Shown: positions 50,787 through 60,267 of the stretch, piece by piece
How the letters are laid out: each line of letters opens with the position of its first letter
Position numbering within the stretch: the stretch's first letter is position 1
Assembly: GCA_002973635.1 (NCBI GenBank)
Contig: CP027224.1
Coordinates: 444,501 to 508,500, forward strand
DNA from: Lysinibacillus sp. B2A1
GTDB taxonomy: Bacteria; Bacillota; Bacilli; Bacillales_A; Planococcaceae
DNA: 64,000 nucleotides
Direction: 5' to 3'
Notes under the pieces: model-generated
What the model saw: the letters and a program-made list of their open reading frames with translations, nothing else
What the model was told of the DNA's origin: nothing
Database searches by the model: none
Translations under genes and position numbers: made by a program

Positions 50787-53700
50787 TTAATTTTTGGGAA
50801 TGCGGAAGGAGATAGTTGTTCCTTTATTAAGTGTACTTTCAATGTGTAGCCTTTGTCCGTAAATTCTTTTTAGGCGTAAATCCGTATTACGAATCCCTAC
50901 ACCAAGGCTGTTCCATTCATTATCGTTACCTGATTGTAATTCATATAAGATGGTCGCATCTATACCAACACCATCATCAATTACACTGATTGTGACAAAA
51001 TCAGGGCCATCTTTAATGCGAATACAAACTGTTCCGCCTTTTTCTTGCTTTAATACGCCATGACGTATCGCATTTTCTACTAAAGTTTGAATGGAGATAG
51101 GGGGATTTCAATATTTATATGACTATCAATATCCCATTCAACGTGTAGTAGTTGTCCGAAGCGCTGTTGTTTAATATAGAGATACGAGTTTACTAGCTCT
51201 AACTCTTTCTTAAGTGGAACTACTCTCTGCAGATTCCGCACATCAAAGCTTGCATGTAGGTATTCACCAAAATGATGCAATAAGTCAATCATACGATCAG
51301 TATCGATTGTACTAAGTGATGCAATTGTATTTAATGTATTAAAGAGAAAGTGCGGTTGTATTTGGGCTTGCAGCCAAGCAGTTTCTAAATGCAATTGTTG
51401 ATGAATACTATATTTAAGATCAATTAATGCGCGGCTTCTAACCTTTAATTCAAGAGCATTAATAGGCTTAGTCACATAATCATTTGCCCCATGAGCGAAG
51501 CCAGTGTAAACATCTTCTGGATATTTTCGCGCTGTTAATAATAATATTGGTAATTCGAGTAAGGAATAATGCTCTCGAATCATCTCAATTAATGCATAGC
51601 CAGAGATATAGGGCAGCATAGCATCAATTATTACTAAATCCCAATCATTGTCCTTTAAGGCCGCTAAAGCCATTTCACTGCTCGTTACAGTTTTAACAGC
51701 ATATTCGGATGATGCAAATAAACTACGCATTATCGTTAAATTTACTGGATCATCATCAACCATTAAGATTTTGAATTGTTTTTCTGTTATTGAGGACATC
51801 AGTTTTTCTTCCGCTGGAACTGCTGTGTCCTCATAATTGATATAGGTATACTCATCCTTTATATTTTCCATTGCTAATGGCAAAGTAAAATAGACATCAG
51901 ATCCTTTGTTAAGAATAGAGTGGATTTGCAATGTACCTCCATGCAATTCAATAAGTTTTTTAGAAATCAATAAACCAAGCCCAATTCCATCATCATTTTC
52001 ATTTCCCTGCTCATAAGGGGAAAATAGCCGACTTTGAATCGTAGCATCCATGCCTAAACCAGTGTCATGAATATGGATAACAGCCATATTCTTTTCTATA
52101 TGTGCGCTGATATCAATAGAACCAGCATCTGTATATTTAATAGCATTGTGTAAAAGATTAAAGAGAATTTGAATTAAACGCTTTTCATCAGCTACTACAT
52201 TAGGAAATGATTTAGAAATAGTAGAGTTCATGTGAATTTGTTTTCCATTTGTAATAAACCGAAGCATATCAAAAACCCCGTATACAGAGCCTTGAATGCT
52301 AATATTTTTTTTATGAAGATGTAAATCGCCTTCTTTTAAGCGAGTGTAATCCAATATGTCATTTAATGTAAAAGACATGCTTCTCCCTATATCAATGAGA
52401 TACTTTAGATTTTCCTGATCTTCGGCCACCAGCTTATTGTTAGGATTATCATAAATGGACTGTCCTAAAGTAATCATCTTATTCATAGGATCCCATAGCT
52501 TCTGTGAACTACTTGATAAAAACTCATCCTTTAATTCATCTTCCTTTTGTAATGTAGCCACCAGATCTTTAATTTGTTCTGTATTTTCAAAGAAACGTTT
52601 AAACCAGTAACTCGAAAAACCGAGCATGATAAATAAATAGTCGAATGGATAAACCGGTATATCAAAAACATATATAGATTTAATTAGTCCCCAGATAATG
52701 CCATTTGTTGTACTAAGAGCTGTAAGAGCGATAAAGGCAGAACTTTGTGTTTGATTTTCAATGTACTCTCTTAACGCCAATGTAACTACAAATAAAAATG
52801 AAGCGGCATATAGAATAAAGAATAGTAGATTTGTTGTATACAGCCATTTAATAGGTAAAAGTACAATCAAAAGAGCACCTAAAGCATATAAATGAAAGAA
52901 CAGCTGAAAACATTTTGCATAACGATATTTGACTAGTAAAACACGCATAAATTGGACAAAGAAAAAAGATGCCCCAAGATAAATGACCGATGATAGTTTA
53001 AATGACCAAGCATAATCTAGATGTAACCAATCAAATATGGAACGATCATAGGTTAAAAGCTCATCAGTCAACGGTAACAGAAAGCCGACAGTGAACAGTA
53101 ATACAATGGGTTTTCTGTAAATAAATAAAAAAACTAGAATGCTAAAGAGTGCGAATATAATGAGCATAATTGAAATAGCAGCAAGAGATAGCATGGTTAA
53201 CTTTTGATGATGTGTCATAGCTGTTGCTGAGCTAAATAAAACTCTTTTACTTATTGTAGGGTTCTCAGGTGTATCAAAATTAGATACGTGTAGTACTAAA
53301 TCCATTTTAGATTGCTCATTTGTAAAATAAATCGTATAAGGAGCAGCTTGCCCCCTATGGTTTTGTGAATCGGAAGCAACTTTGCCGGACTGGCCAACCA
53401 ATTTACCATTAATATATAGTGCAGAAGCAGTTGATACAGCTGGGATTCGAATAGCGTAGCGATTGTCTGTAGCTGCATTATTATTAAGTAGAATTTTTAA
53501 ACGATACGTTCCATAGCTTTGTGCTGTTTTTTCTGCATCTTTTATAGGAATCGTTTGACTATTAATGCTAGAAGAGTAAGCAAGTGTGCTATCGTTGACG
53601 GTTAAGGGGTCTACTAAATGTGGATAATAGAGCCATTCACCATTGAGCTGAAGAACTTCATCGTCAGGTAATTGCAGATCACGAATATCAAATATTCCTT

Positions 53701-53827
53701 CATGGGCGACAGGTTGATTACTAGAAGGAAGAAAATACGATAGCCATAGCAGGCGAAGAATTGTCAGAGCAATAAATATTAAAATAATAGTAAGTACACG
53801 GGTAGCGGTATTTTTAAACAGCGACAT
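50787..53827 (-). pseudogene. 7TMR-DISM hybrid sensor kinase, frameshifted in a C run
   Basis: From ATG 53827 (GGAGGTCC site) the domains are: a membrane helix; an extracellular jelly-roll domain (about 45-190); a seven-helix 7TMR-DISM region (about 205-400); HisKA and HATPase (about 440-670, N box LFNLLHNAIKYTD, G box DDGIGLGLLISKK); a receiver (about 700-815, VDDDPVNLTIM, Asp in VIIDAMLPYIS, Lys in TKPINAL); and a LytS-like His-kinase domain (WLQAQIQPHFLFNTLNTIAS). The frame stops at 51080. Adding one C to the CCCCC run at 51101-51105 restores VENAIRHGVLKQEKGG, DDGVGIDATI and a stop at 50787. It is either a sequencing error, a true knockout or a phase-variable tract. Confidence 0.85.
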
Positions 53828-53857
53828 AAGGACCTCCTGAATGGTCTTCTGAATAAG

Positions 53858-53971
53858 AAAAAGAACTATATTTACCATGCCATGAAATTCAGAAAATGGA
53901 AATAAGTAATTCACTTAAAGAATACTTTAAGATACAGAGATGTTCACAATGTCTTAAATATAGTTCTTTTT
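53858..53971. repeat. 17-bp perfect inverted repeat upstream of the hybrid kinase
   Basis: Bases 53858-53874 are the exact reverse complement of 53955-53971 (core AAGAACTATATTTA), 80 bases apart. They flank the kinase promoter region. They could be regulator sites that loop, or a long RNA stem. The rest of 53972-54133 is AT-rich, with nothing else recognised. Confidence 0.7.
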
Positions 53972-54133
53972 GAGTTTCATTATATTTCTAAAGTCGGTTA
54001 AATTTAATCATTTGTTAAGTATTTTTTAAGAACTATGTCGTATGATGATGGAATAAATATATCAATATTTTATGAGTAAAAACATAGATAAAATTTAACG
54101 AAAAAATCATCTCAATGGGAGAAATGATCTATT

Positions 54134-55159
54134 GTGGGTAAATACAAGTTAAAGTTATCGTTTGTTATTGTGAGTATGATAATCATCGTTGTACTTGCGA
54201 CATCTGGTGTTAGTATTTGGAGCAGCTATCGAAATTTTAACGACATTCTTATGCAAAATAAAATAACGATGCAAGAGAAGTATGGAAGGGAACTTTCGGC
54301 TATGACCGAAAACTATATACAAGAAAGATTAAAAGACCCTAATCAAGCACAGCCCATAGAACCCTATATGAAGCAGCTAGTTGATAACATACATGATAAA
54401 AATACAGTTTCTTTTAGTACATTTTTAAAAAGTATGATTGTTCCCTTATTCATTTTGATTGTAATTATTTTGATGGTAGCTGTATGGATTGCTTTAAAAA
54501 TTGTACGACCTCTCCAAAATCTTTCTACTAGTATAGAAAGAGCAGAAGGGGTACAAGAGCTTGAAGTTATTGATGATTGGTATGATGAGGTACGATTGTT
54601 AAAAGGTGTAGTAGAGAATATGGTAATTCTTTCAGAAAGTAAAATAGCTGACTTAACGAATCAACTAAATCTAGACCCTTTAACAGGAATTCCTAACCGT
54701 AGAAGGATGGATCAAATTTTAAATGAATTAATTTTTAATAGAGAGCCCCATGCAATAGTTTTAATAGATCTAGACGACTTTAAAAGTATAAACGATACAT
54801 ACGGTCATACTATGGGCGATGAAGTTTTAAAATCCTTTGCCAATCATATGCAGAACAACATTGGCAAGCAGGGGATGTGCTTTCGCTATGGTGGGGAAGA
54901 GTTTATGATCGTATTACCGTTCGCTACAGTTGATATCGCTATTGAAGTAGCTGAAAATCTACGAATAAAGCAGGCTTTGCTAGATACCGCATGTGGACGG
55001 CCAGTTACATTGTCTGCAGGTATAACGGCTTTTACAGCAAACATTAAGACTCCAAATCAGTTAATCTCCATTGCAGATCAGGCATTATATAAAGCGAAAC
55101 AGTCAGGTAGAAACTGTACCTGTGTCGTTGATGAGCTGTCAGAAAAAATAATTAAATAA
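54134..55159 (+). CDS. Membrane diguanylate cyclase (GGDEF)
   Basis: The 341-residue protein has two transmembrane helices (about 8-28 and 100-122) around a short extracellular segment. A HAMP-like linker (IVRPLQNLSTSIERAEG) and a GGDEF domain follow (DPLTGIPNRRRMDQIL, IDLDDFKSINDTYGHTMGDE, active site RYGGEEFMIVLPF). The GGEEF form is catalytically competent. It makes cyclic-di-GMP from GTP. No inhibitory RxxD site is apparent before the motif. It starts at GTG behind ATGGGAGAAAT and lies between two regulators that converge on signalling. Confidence 0.92.
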   Translation: MGKYKLKLSFVIVSMIIIVVLATSGVSIWSSYRNFNDILMQNKITMQEKYGRELSAMTENYIQERLKDPNQAQPIEPYMKQLVDNIHDKNTVSFSTFLKSMIVPLFILIVIILMVAVWIALKIVRPLQNLSTSIERAEGVQELEVIDDWYDEVRLLKGVVENMVILSESKIADLTNQLNLDPLTGIPNRRRMDQILNELIFNREPHAIVLIDLDDFKSINDTYGHTMGDEVLKSFANHMQNNIGKQGMCFRYGGEEFMIVLPFATVDIAIEVAENLRIKQALLDTACGRPVTLSAGITAFTANIKTPNQLISIADQALYKAKQSGRNCTCVVDELSEKIIK

Positions 55160-55177
55160 AAAAATCACAAAAATAAA

Positions 55178-55212
55178 AGTATGCTAGAAGTTTCATCTAG
55201 CATACTTTTTTG
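55178..55212. terminator. Bidirectional terminator after the cyclase
   Basis: AAGTATGCTAGA pairs with TCTAGCATACTT around AGTTTCA, followed by TTTTTT on the plus strand. Confidence 0.85.
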
Positions 55213-55227
55213 TATGAATAATAGTTA

Positions 55228-56355
55228 TTATAATTCCTGTGATAGGGCATTAAAAAGCTCCATTGTTTCTTGATTTGGTAAAATCTCAAGATCCGTTAAC
55301 AAGGTATGTCTAAATTTATTATAAGTTTTTACAGCACTTGCTCGATTATCAATATCGATATAGTGTTGCATTAGTTGTTGGATAGTTTTATCAGAATATG
55401 GATTATGCTCTAACGCTAAGAGTAAGACATGTTCTCGTTTTTTTACATCATTTATGGCTGTATAATGGGCTACAAGATCATGCAGCATAAGTGTAAACTG
55501 GTTATTCATAAAATTGGATTTACTAATAATCCACGGATAATCTAGCGTGGCCATGTATTCCCCTTGATACTTTTGTACAAGTACCTCAGCTTTCTCAATA
55601 TTGAGCTTTCCACTCTCCATTTTCTCATTTAAGATCTGCTCTAAGTCATAAGCATCGCATTGGAAATCTTCAAGCTGTAAAATATAACAGCCATTTGCAT
55701 ACTGAATTACATCTACATAGCCTATTGTAGAAAGTGTTGTACGTAGATATGAGACGGTTGTATGCAATTGCACCCTTGCCTTCTTATAATCTGTCTCAGT
55801 CCATAAGGCATCAATAATTGTATCACGAGGAATGAGACTATTAAGATTAGAAAAAAGAAAGGCAAATAATTCTTTTGTTTTTACCGTTCTCCAAAGTACG
55901 GTTTTTTCAGCATACGAGACAACGAAACCTCCAAAACATTGAATAGTCAATAAAGATTTTTGTTGATCTAATACAGGAAGAGATTTGTTTTCTAGGTGGA
56001 GTGCTTGGATTCTATTAATAGTTGTCTCTAGGCGAGCTTTTGAAATAGGCTTTAATAAATAGTCAAGGGAGTGAATTTCAAATGCTTGAATTGCATAATC
56101 ACGATATGCTGTGACGAAAACGATATAGATATTAGGGTTCCATTCCTGTAGAAGTTGTGCAACCTCTAAACCGTTCATGCCAGGCATTTCAATATCTAAA
56201 AATGCTACTTGAAAAGAAAGGTTTGGTCCCTCAGCCATCAATTCTTTTACAGTTGTAAAAGTTTTAATAACCTCTATGGAATCAAATTCCTCTAACTTTT
56301 TCTCCATGTTTATAAGAGCTAATGGCTCATCGTCCATCACTATTACTCGAATCAA
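55228..56355 (-). CDS. Response regulator with SARP-type (BTAD) output domain
   Basis: The protein of about 375 residues has a receiver domain (IRVIVMDDEPLALINMEKKL, phospho-Asp in VAFLDIEMPGMNG, Lys in YLLKPISKARL). An OmpR-like winged helix follows (LLTIQCFGGFVVSYAEKTVL, RTVKTKELFAFLFSN, DTIIDALW), then a BTAD/TPR region (about 235-375) as in SARP activators. TTG 56355 begins the canonical receiver; a TTG at 56367 is an alternative. The nearby LytS/hybrid kinase on the same strand is its likely partner, because these regulators pair with 7TMR-DISM hybrids in Bacillales. Confidence 0.87.
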   Translation of the reverse strand: MIRVIVMDDEPLALINMEKKLEEFDSIEVIKTFTTVKELMAEGPNLSFQVAFLDIEMPGMNGLEVAQLLQEWNPNIYIVFVTAYRDYAIQAFEIHSLDYLLKPISKARLETTINRIQALHLENKSLPVLDQQKSLLTIQCFGGFVVSYAEKTVLWRTVKTKELFAFLFSNLNSLIPRDTIIDALWTETDYKKARVQLHTTVSYLRTTLSTIGYVDVIQYANGCYILQLEDFQCDAYDLEQILNEKMESGKLNIEKAEVLVQKYQGEYMATLDYPWIISKSNFMNNQFTLMLHDLVAHYTAINDVKKREHVLLLALEHNPYSDKTIQQLMQHYIDIDNRASAVKTYNKFRHTLLTDLEILPNQETMELFNALSQEL

Positions 56356-56407
56356 AAAGGACACCAACTTTCAAATATTTTTAACCTAAATTGAAAATGA
56401 GGATAGG

Positions 56408-56596
56408 TTAATATGAAATTTCTATCACGGTTCCTTTGTCCATTCGATTGTTAATAAGTTGTTGAGACATATTGGCAATCAATTTGACAATGATTAACAT
56501 AGTCATATTTAAATGGAGTGCGTCTAGCATTGCATGTGGTTGTCTAACTTTTTGCTGCTTCAGCTCCTTAGAAGCCAATATTGAATAAGTCTCCAT
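56408..56596 (-). CDS. Small hypothetical protein upstream of the SARP-type regulator
   Basis: ATG 56596 follows AAAGGAGG with eight bases spacing and gives 62 residues: METYSILASKELKQQKVRQP, then a helix (LNMTMLIIVKLIANMSQQLI). The frame extends further upstream to 56857 but without ribosome sites. It lies about 50 bases before the regulator and may be co-transcribed. It may be a signal peptide for the system, but that is speculation. The interval 56597-56885 carries no other gene. Confidence 0.5.
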   Translation of the reverse strand: METYSILASKELKQQKVRQPHAMLDALHLNMTMLIIVKLIANMSQQLINNRMDKGTVIEISY

Positions 56597-56885
56597 CCTA
56601 CATTCCTCCTTTCCTCTATTATCGGATGAAAATATTGTTTTTCCAACATTTAAAAGATGTGAATCATTAACGTTTGGTTTAGTTTTATTCCATAAAATTG
56701 TGTTATTTGATAAACATATGATCGATATTGTATATTTTTCTGTTTTTATAGTAATAATTTGTAATACCAGGCCCATTGTCCTGAGTTTATTAAATGCATT
56801 CACTAGCATCGATTGCATAGAAGAGCCTATCTCTAGCGTGTTAGCGCCAGATAGCAAAAAATAAAATACGGAGGTAATATGAAAT

Positions 56886-57635
56886 ATGAAGAAACAAGCA
56901 TTAGCTTTAGCTGTAGCGTTGACCTTTGGCCTAGGTGTGTTTGTAAGTTCCTCCTCTGCTGAGGAAATAGACAGGGTTCAAATTGATAACACACTATGGG
57001 GAATCTCACAAGTTTTTAATTTATCTATAGGAGAATTACAGCAAATAAATGAATTAGATTCAACTTGGAACTATCCAGAGCAAACATTAAGCATAGTAAA
57101 GGGGGATGAGAAGCCTAAGGATCAACATCTTATTGAAAAAGGTGATACTTTATTTAATATTGCATTCACAAATAATGTAACGGTTTCAGAATTAAAGGAA
57201 TGGAATAACCTTACATCTGACTTGATTTTTGTAGGGGAGCTGTTAGCCGTTAAGGCGTCAGCAGCAAAGCCAAAAACAGCTGTTAGTAAAGTGAAAAAGC
57301 CAGCAACAACTACGAAACAAGTAAGTGCTGCAACAAATGGGGCAGGTAAATCATTAACGATGCGGGCAACTGCTTATACTGCGTATTGTGAAGGCTGTTC
57401 AGGCATTACAGCAAATGGAACGGATATTCGATCTAATCCAAATTTGAAGGTAATTGCTGTAGATCCACGGGTTATTCCTCTAGGTACCAAGGTTTGGGTT
57501 GAAGGTTATGGTGAGGCGATAGCAGCTGATACTGGCGGTGCTATTAAAGGCAACAAAATTGATGTTTTTATTCCTACAGAGGGACAAGCCCGTAAGTGGG
57601 GCGTTAAGACTGTTACGGTGAAGGTTTTAAATTAA
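56886..57635 (+). CDS. LysM-3D domain cell-wall hydrolase (YocH-like)
   Basis: The 249-residue secreted protein has a signal peptide (KKQALALAVALTFGLGVFVS, cleaved near SSA-EE). Two LysM repeats (about 30-70 and 80-120: DQHLIEKGDTLFNIAFTNN) bind peptidoglycan. A linker precedes a C-terminal 3D domain: MRATAYTAYCEGCSGITANG, AVDPRVIPLGTKVWVEGYG, AIAADTGGAIKGNKIDVFIP. The three Asp residues of the 3D motif are present. Homologues are WalR-controlled autolysins or muropeptidases. GGAGGTAATATG precedes the start. Confidence 0.9.
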   Translation: MKKQALALAVALTFGLGVFVSSSSAEEIDRVQIDNTLWGISQVFNLSIGELQQINELDSTWNYPEQTLSIVKGDEKPKDQHLIEKGDTLFNIAFTNNVTVSELKEWNNLTSDLIFVGELLAVKASAAKPKTAVSKVKKPATTTKQVSAATNGAGKSLTMRATAYTAYCEGCSGITANGTDIRSNPNLKVIAVDPRVIPLGTKVWVEGYGEAIAADTGGAIKGNKIDVFIPTEGQARKWGVKTVTVKVLN

Positions 57636-57642
57636 ATTTCAG

Positions 57643-57676
57643 AAAAGGGATATCTCATAGGAGATGTCTCTTTTTT
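57643..57676 (+). terminator. Terminator after the LysM-3D gene
   Basis: AAGGGATATCTC pairs with GAGATGTCTCTT, with G-U pairing, followed by TTTTTT. Confidence 0.8.
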
Positions 57677-57736
57677 GAGGAAATCGCATAAGTATGAGGA
57701 ATGTTGGGAACCATCAGAAATAGAGGAGGTATTTTT

Positions 57737-58288
57737 ATGAAAAAAATGAGCTTGGTAGTTATGTCACTATTGGTGTTTGTCGGCGGTTGTGGTTTTTTTG
57801 AAAAGAAAGAAGAGAAAGTGGCGGTTAATGCAAAATCCCCACTGACAGCAACCGCAAAAGTAATTGGTAAGGATAATGAAAGCTATGGAAATGCGTATTT
57901 TCAGGAGGAGGATAATGGGGTTATGATGACGCTGGCGTTATCGGGATTGCCACAAGGAACGCATGGCATTCATATACATGCAGTTGGTAAATGCGAGCCG
58001 CCAACCTTTGAATCTGCTGGACCACATTTTAATCCAACATCTAAAGAGCACGGGAAGCTTAATCCAAAGGGCTACCATCTAGGAGATCTTCCGAATTTAG
58101 AAGTAGGTGAGGATGGCAATGTGGATTTGAACTTTTTAGCTGAAGGGCTAACATTAGATAAAAATGCGGCTAATTCCTTGCTAAAAGGGGAAGGTACAGC
58201 CTTAGTTATTCATGAATCTGAAGACGATTATAAAACAGATCCTGCTGGTAATTCTGGCGCAAGAATTGCTTGTGGGGTCATCCAATAA
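57737..58288 (+). CDS. sodC: Lipoprotein Cu/Zn superoxide dismutase
   Basis: From ATG 57737 (GAGGAGGT site) the protein has 183 residues. It has a lipoprotein signal with lipobox FVGGC and a SodC fold: GIHIHAVGKCEPPTFESAGP (two Cu His), HFNP (bridging His), KEHGKLNPKGYHLGDLPNL (Zn His, His, Asp), LVIHESEDD (Cu His), ARIACGV (disulphide Cys). All seven metal ligands are present, unlike the B. subtilis YojM paralogue, which lacks copper ligands. It should dismutate superoxide at the outer membrane face. Activity is not shown by sequence alone. Confidence 0.92.
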   Translation: MKKMSLVVMSLLVFVGGCGFFEKKEEKVAVNAKSPLTATAKVIGKDNESYGNAYFQEEDNGVMMTLALSGLPQGTHGIHIHAVGKCEPPTFESAGPHFNPTSKEHGKLNPKGYHLGDLPNLEVGEDGNVDLNFLAEGLTLDKNAANSLLKGEGTALVIHESEDDYKTDPAGNSGARIACGVIQ

Positions 58289-58294
58289 TAGTGA

Positions 58295-58338
58295 GGTACT
58301 GTATCTGAAGGCAATTACTTTAGATACAGTATTTTTTT
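58295..58338 (+). terminator. Terminator after sodC
   Basis: TACTGTATCT pairs with AGATACAGTA, followed by TTTTTTTT. Confidence 0.88.
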
Positions 58339-58529
58339 TTGGAATGGTAAATAAAAAAATGAATATTATTTTCATTGTATGCGTTTTTATACATAAACAC
58401 ATATTTCGTTTTTATCAAAGTAGAAAAATAGTGTTTAAATAGAGAATATTACTGGGTAATAGAGGTATGGATGGTATTGGTTTTAAATAGACTGTATTTT
58501 TATAAAATACTGAATTTACCGTAAATTTA

Positions 58530-58557
58530 TTGACATTATTATACTAAATTTGATAAT
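58530..58557 (+). promoter_or_regulatory. Promoter of the TAXI-TRAP operon
   Basis: TTGACA (58530-58535), 16 bases, GATAAT (58552-58557), about 43 bases before the start codon. The interval 58339-58529 is AT-rich without a recognised gene. Confidence 0.6.
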
Positions 58558-58600
58558 TTTAAATAGATTATTAAATATAACCAAGGGGGGGAAGGTTACT

Positions 58601-59602
58601 ATGAAGAAAAAGCGCTTTAATCTATTTCTGCTCTTAACAGCAATTGCACTCTTAATTCTGGCTGCATGCGGGTCTGATGGCGGAACAGGTACGAAGGACA
58701 CGGATAAGGATGATTCCGCATCTTCTGACAAGCCAGCATCAGACATTAAATTAATGAGCTTACTTACAGGTGGAACACAGGGAACTTACTATGCGTTAGG
58801 TGGAACATTTGCTGATTTAATTACGAAGGGAACAGGTATTAAAACCACTGCTGAGGTATCACAAGCATCTGCGGCAAACATGAATGCATTGGAAGCAGGC
58901 AAAGGTGAGATTGCATTTGTTCAAACAGATATTGCTTATTATGCTACTGAAGGAAAGTTAATGTTCAAAAAGAAAATTGATACAATTGCGGCTTTAGGTG
59001 CTCTTTATCCAGAGACGGTACAACTGGTTACAACTGAGGCATCTGGAATAAAGTCATATGCAGATTTAAAAGGAAAAAAGGTATCTGTAGGTGCACCAGG
59101 ATCTGGAACTTATGCAAATGCTGAACAATTACTTGAAGTTCATGGACTAACAATGAATGATATTAAAGCTCAAAACCTAGATTTTGGGGAATCCACAGAT
59201 GGTCTTCAATCAGGTCAAATTGATGCAGCATTTATAACAGCTGGTACACCCACAGCGGCAGTTGAGGCATTAAATGCCACGACGAAAGTAAATATTATTG
59301 GTGTAGATCCTGGTAAAGCGGATGCATTAATTGAGAAATATCCATACTATGCAAAAGATACAGTAAAGGCTGGAACTTATGGTATTGCTAATGATACTGA
59401 AACAGTGTCTGTTCTTGCGATGCTAGCAGTGAAAAAGGATCTTCCAGATGATGTTGTTTATTCAATGACAAAGGCTATTTATGATAACGTAGGTAAAATT
59501 TCTCATGCAAAAGGAGCGTTCATCAAAGCAGAAACTGGTTTAGCTGGTATTAGTATTGATGTTCACCCAGGTGCACAAAAGTACTTTGATGAAAAGAAAT
59601 AA
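58601..59602 (+). CDS. TAXI-family TRAP transporter solute-binding lipoprotein
   Basis: From ATG 58601 (AAGGGGGGGAAGG site) the protein has 333 residues. It has a lipoprotein signal (LLTAIALLILAACGSDGG) and a TAXI-type binding domain: LLTGGTQGTYYALGGTFADL, QTDIAYYATEG, GKKVSVGAPGSGTYANAEQL, DAAFITAGTPTAAV. The lipid-anchored protein captures the substrate and passes it to the fused permease downstream. TAXI substrates are usually organic acids or amino acids such as glutamate. The exact ligand is unknown. Confidence 0.93.
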   Translation: MKKKRFNLFLLLTAIALLILAACGSDGGTGTKDTDKDDSASSDKPASDIKLMSLLTGGTQGTYYALGGTFADLITKGTGIKTTAEVSQASAANMNALEAGKGEIAFVQTDIAYYATEGKLMFKKKIDTIAALGALYPETVQLVTTEASGIKSYADLKGKKVSVGAPGSGTYANAEQLLEVHGLTMNDIKAQNLDFGESTDGLQSGQIDAAFITAGTPTAAVEALNATTKVNIIGVDPGKADALIEKYPYYAKDTVKAGTYGIANDTETVSVLAMLAVKKDLPDDVVYSMTKAIYDNVGKISHAKGAFIKAETGLAGISIDVHPGAQKYFDEKK

Positions 59603-59751
59603 TGTATTAGCTAACAATCATCGCTTATAGTGAGTGAAAAGTAATTTTGGCAAATATAAAGAGGCTCGGGTTGCGTAAAGCTTCGGGTCTCTTTTCTTAC
59701 TTTAAGTCATGGGTAAAAGTGAATAGCTTTTTAAGTGGAGGAACAAATGTT

Positions 59752-60267
59752 GTGCGACAGAGGAAAGTGATTATTGTTTTTGCCATTTTATATAGTATCT
59801 TATGCCTAGTTATTTTTCTTCCTTTCCAAAAGGTATTCGCATTTACGGAAACGCGCACTGTGCATCCAATACTGCATTATATACCACTAACAACTGAGGA
59901 GACCTTTCAAATTAGATACACTCATTCTATTCATAAATCGGATGTGCTAGAACATTATCAATACATAGGTGGGAAGCATATTCAAATGGTAGGAATGGAG
60001 TATGAAGATTTAGCAATTGGTATGCCGAGCAATGCTGAGGAGAATCAAATATTTACAGAGCGTAATGGTAAATATTATTTACAGTTTAACAACGAAATTA
60101 TCGACAATTTTACGATATTAATTGGTGATTTAGATTTAGATCTTGTGTTGATATACGAGCACTATGAATATGATTTAAAAAAAGATTTACAAAGGGGTAG
60201 TTCTTATTTATTTGAGATGAAGCGTTTATCACTTTATGAACAATGGAAAGGAGTAAGGATGAGATGA
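59752..60267 (+). CDS. DUF1850 protein of the TRAP operon
   Basis: From GTG 59752 (TGGAGGAAC upstream) the product has 171 residues. One N-terminal membrane helix (VIIVFAILYSILCLVIFLPF) precedes an extracellular domain with the DUF1850 pattern: FQIRYTHSIHKSDVLEHYQY, GMEYEDLAIGMPSNAEE. TTG 59647 would add 35 residues but lacks a good ribosome site. DUF1850 genes lie between TAXI binding proteins and fused permeases. The protein is probably an accessory subunit. Confidence 0.8.
   Translation: MRQRKVIIVFAILYSILCLVIFLPFQKVFAFTETRTVHPILHYIPLTTEETFQIRYTHSIHKSDVLEHYQYIGGKHIQMVGMEYEDLAIGMPSNAEENQIFTERNGKYYLQFNNEIIDNFTILIGDLDLDLVLIYEHYEYDLKKDLQRGSSYLFEMKRLSLYEQWKGVRMR

Noticed and set aside
56597..56857. 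N-terminal extension of the small gene at 56408-56596
   Set aside because: The strong AAAGGAGG site is at 56596; the upstream segment lacks any start signal and covers the promoter region.
58202..58442. Short frames on both strands after sodC
   Set aside because: They cross the sodC terminator, are lysine/phenylalanine-rich AT noise and lack ribosome sites.
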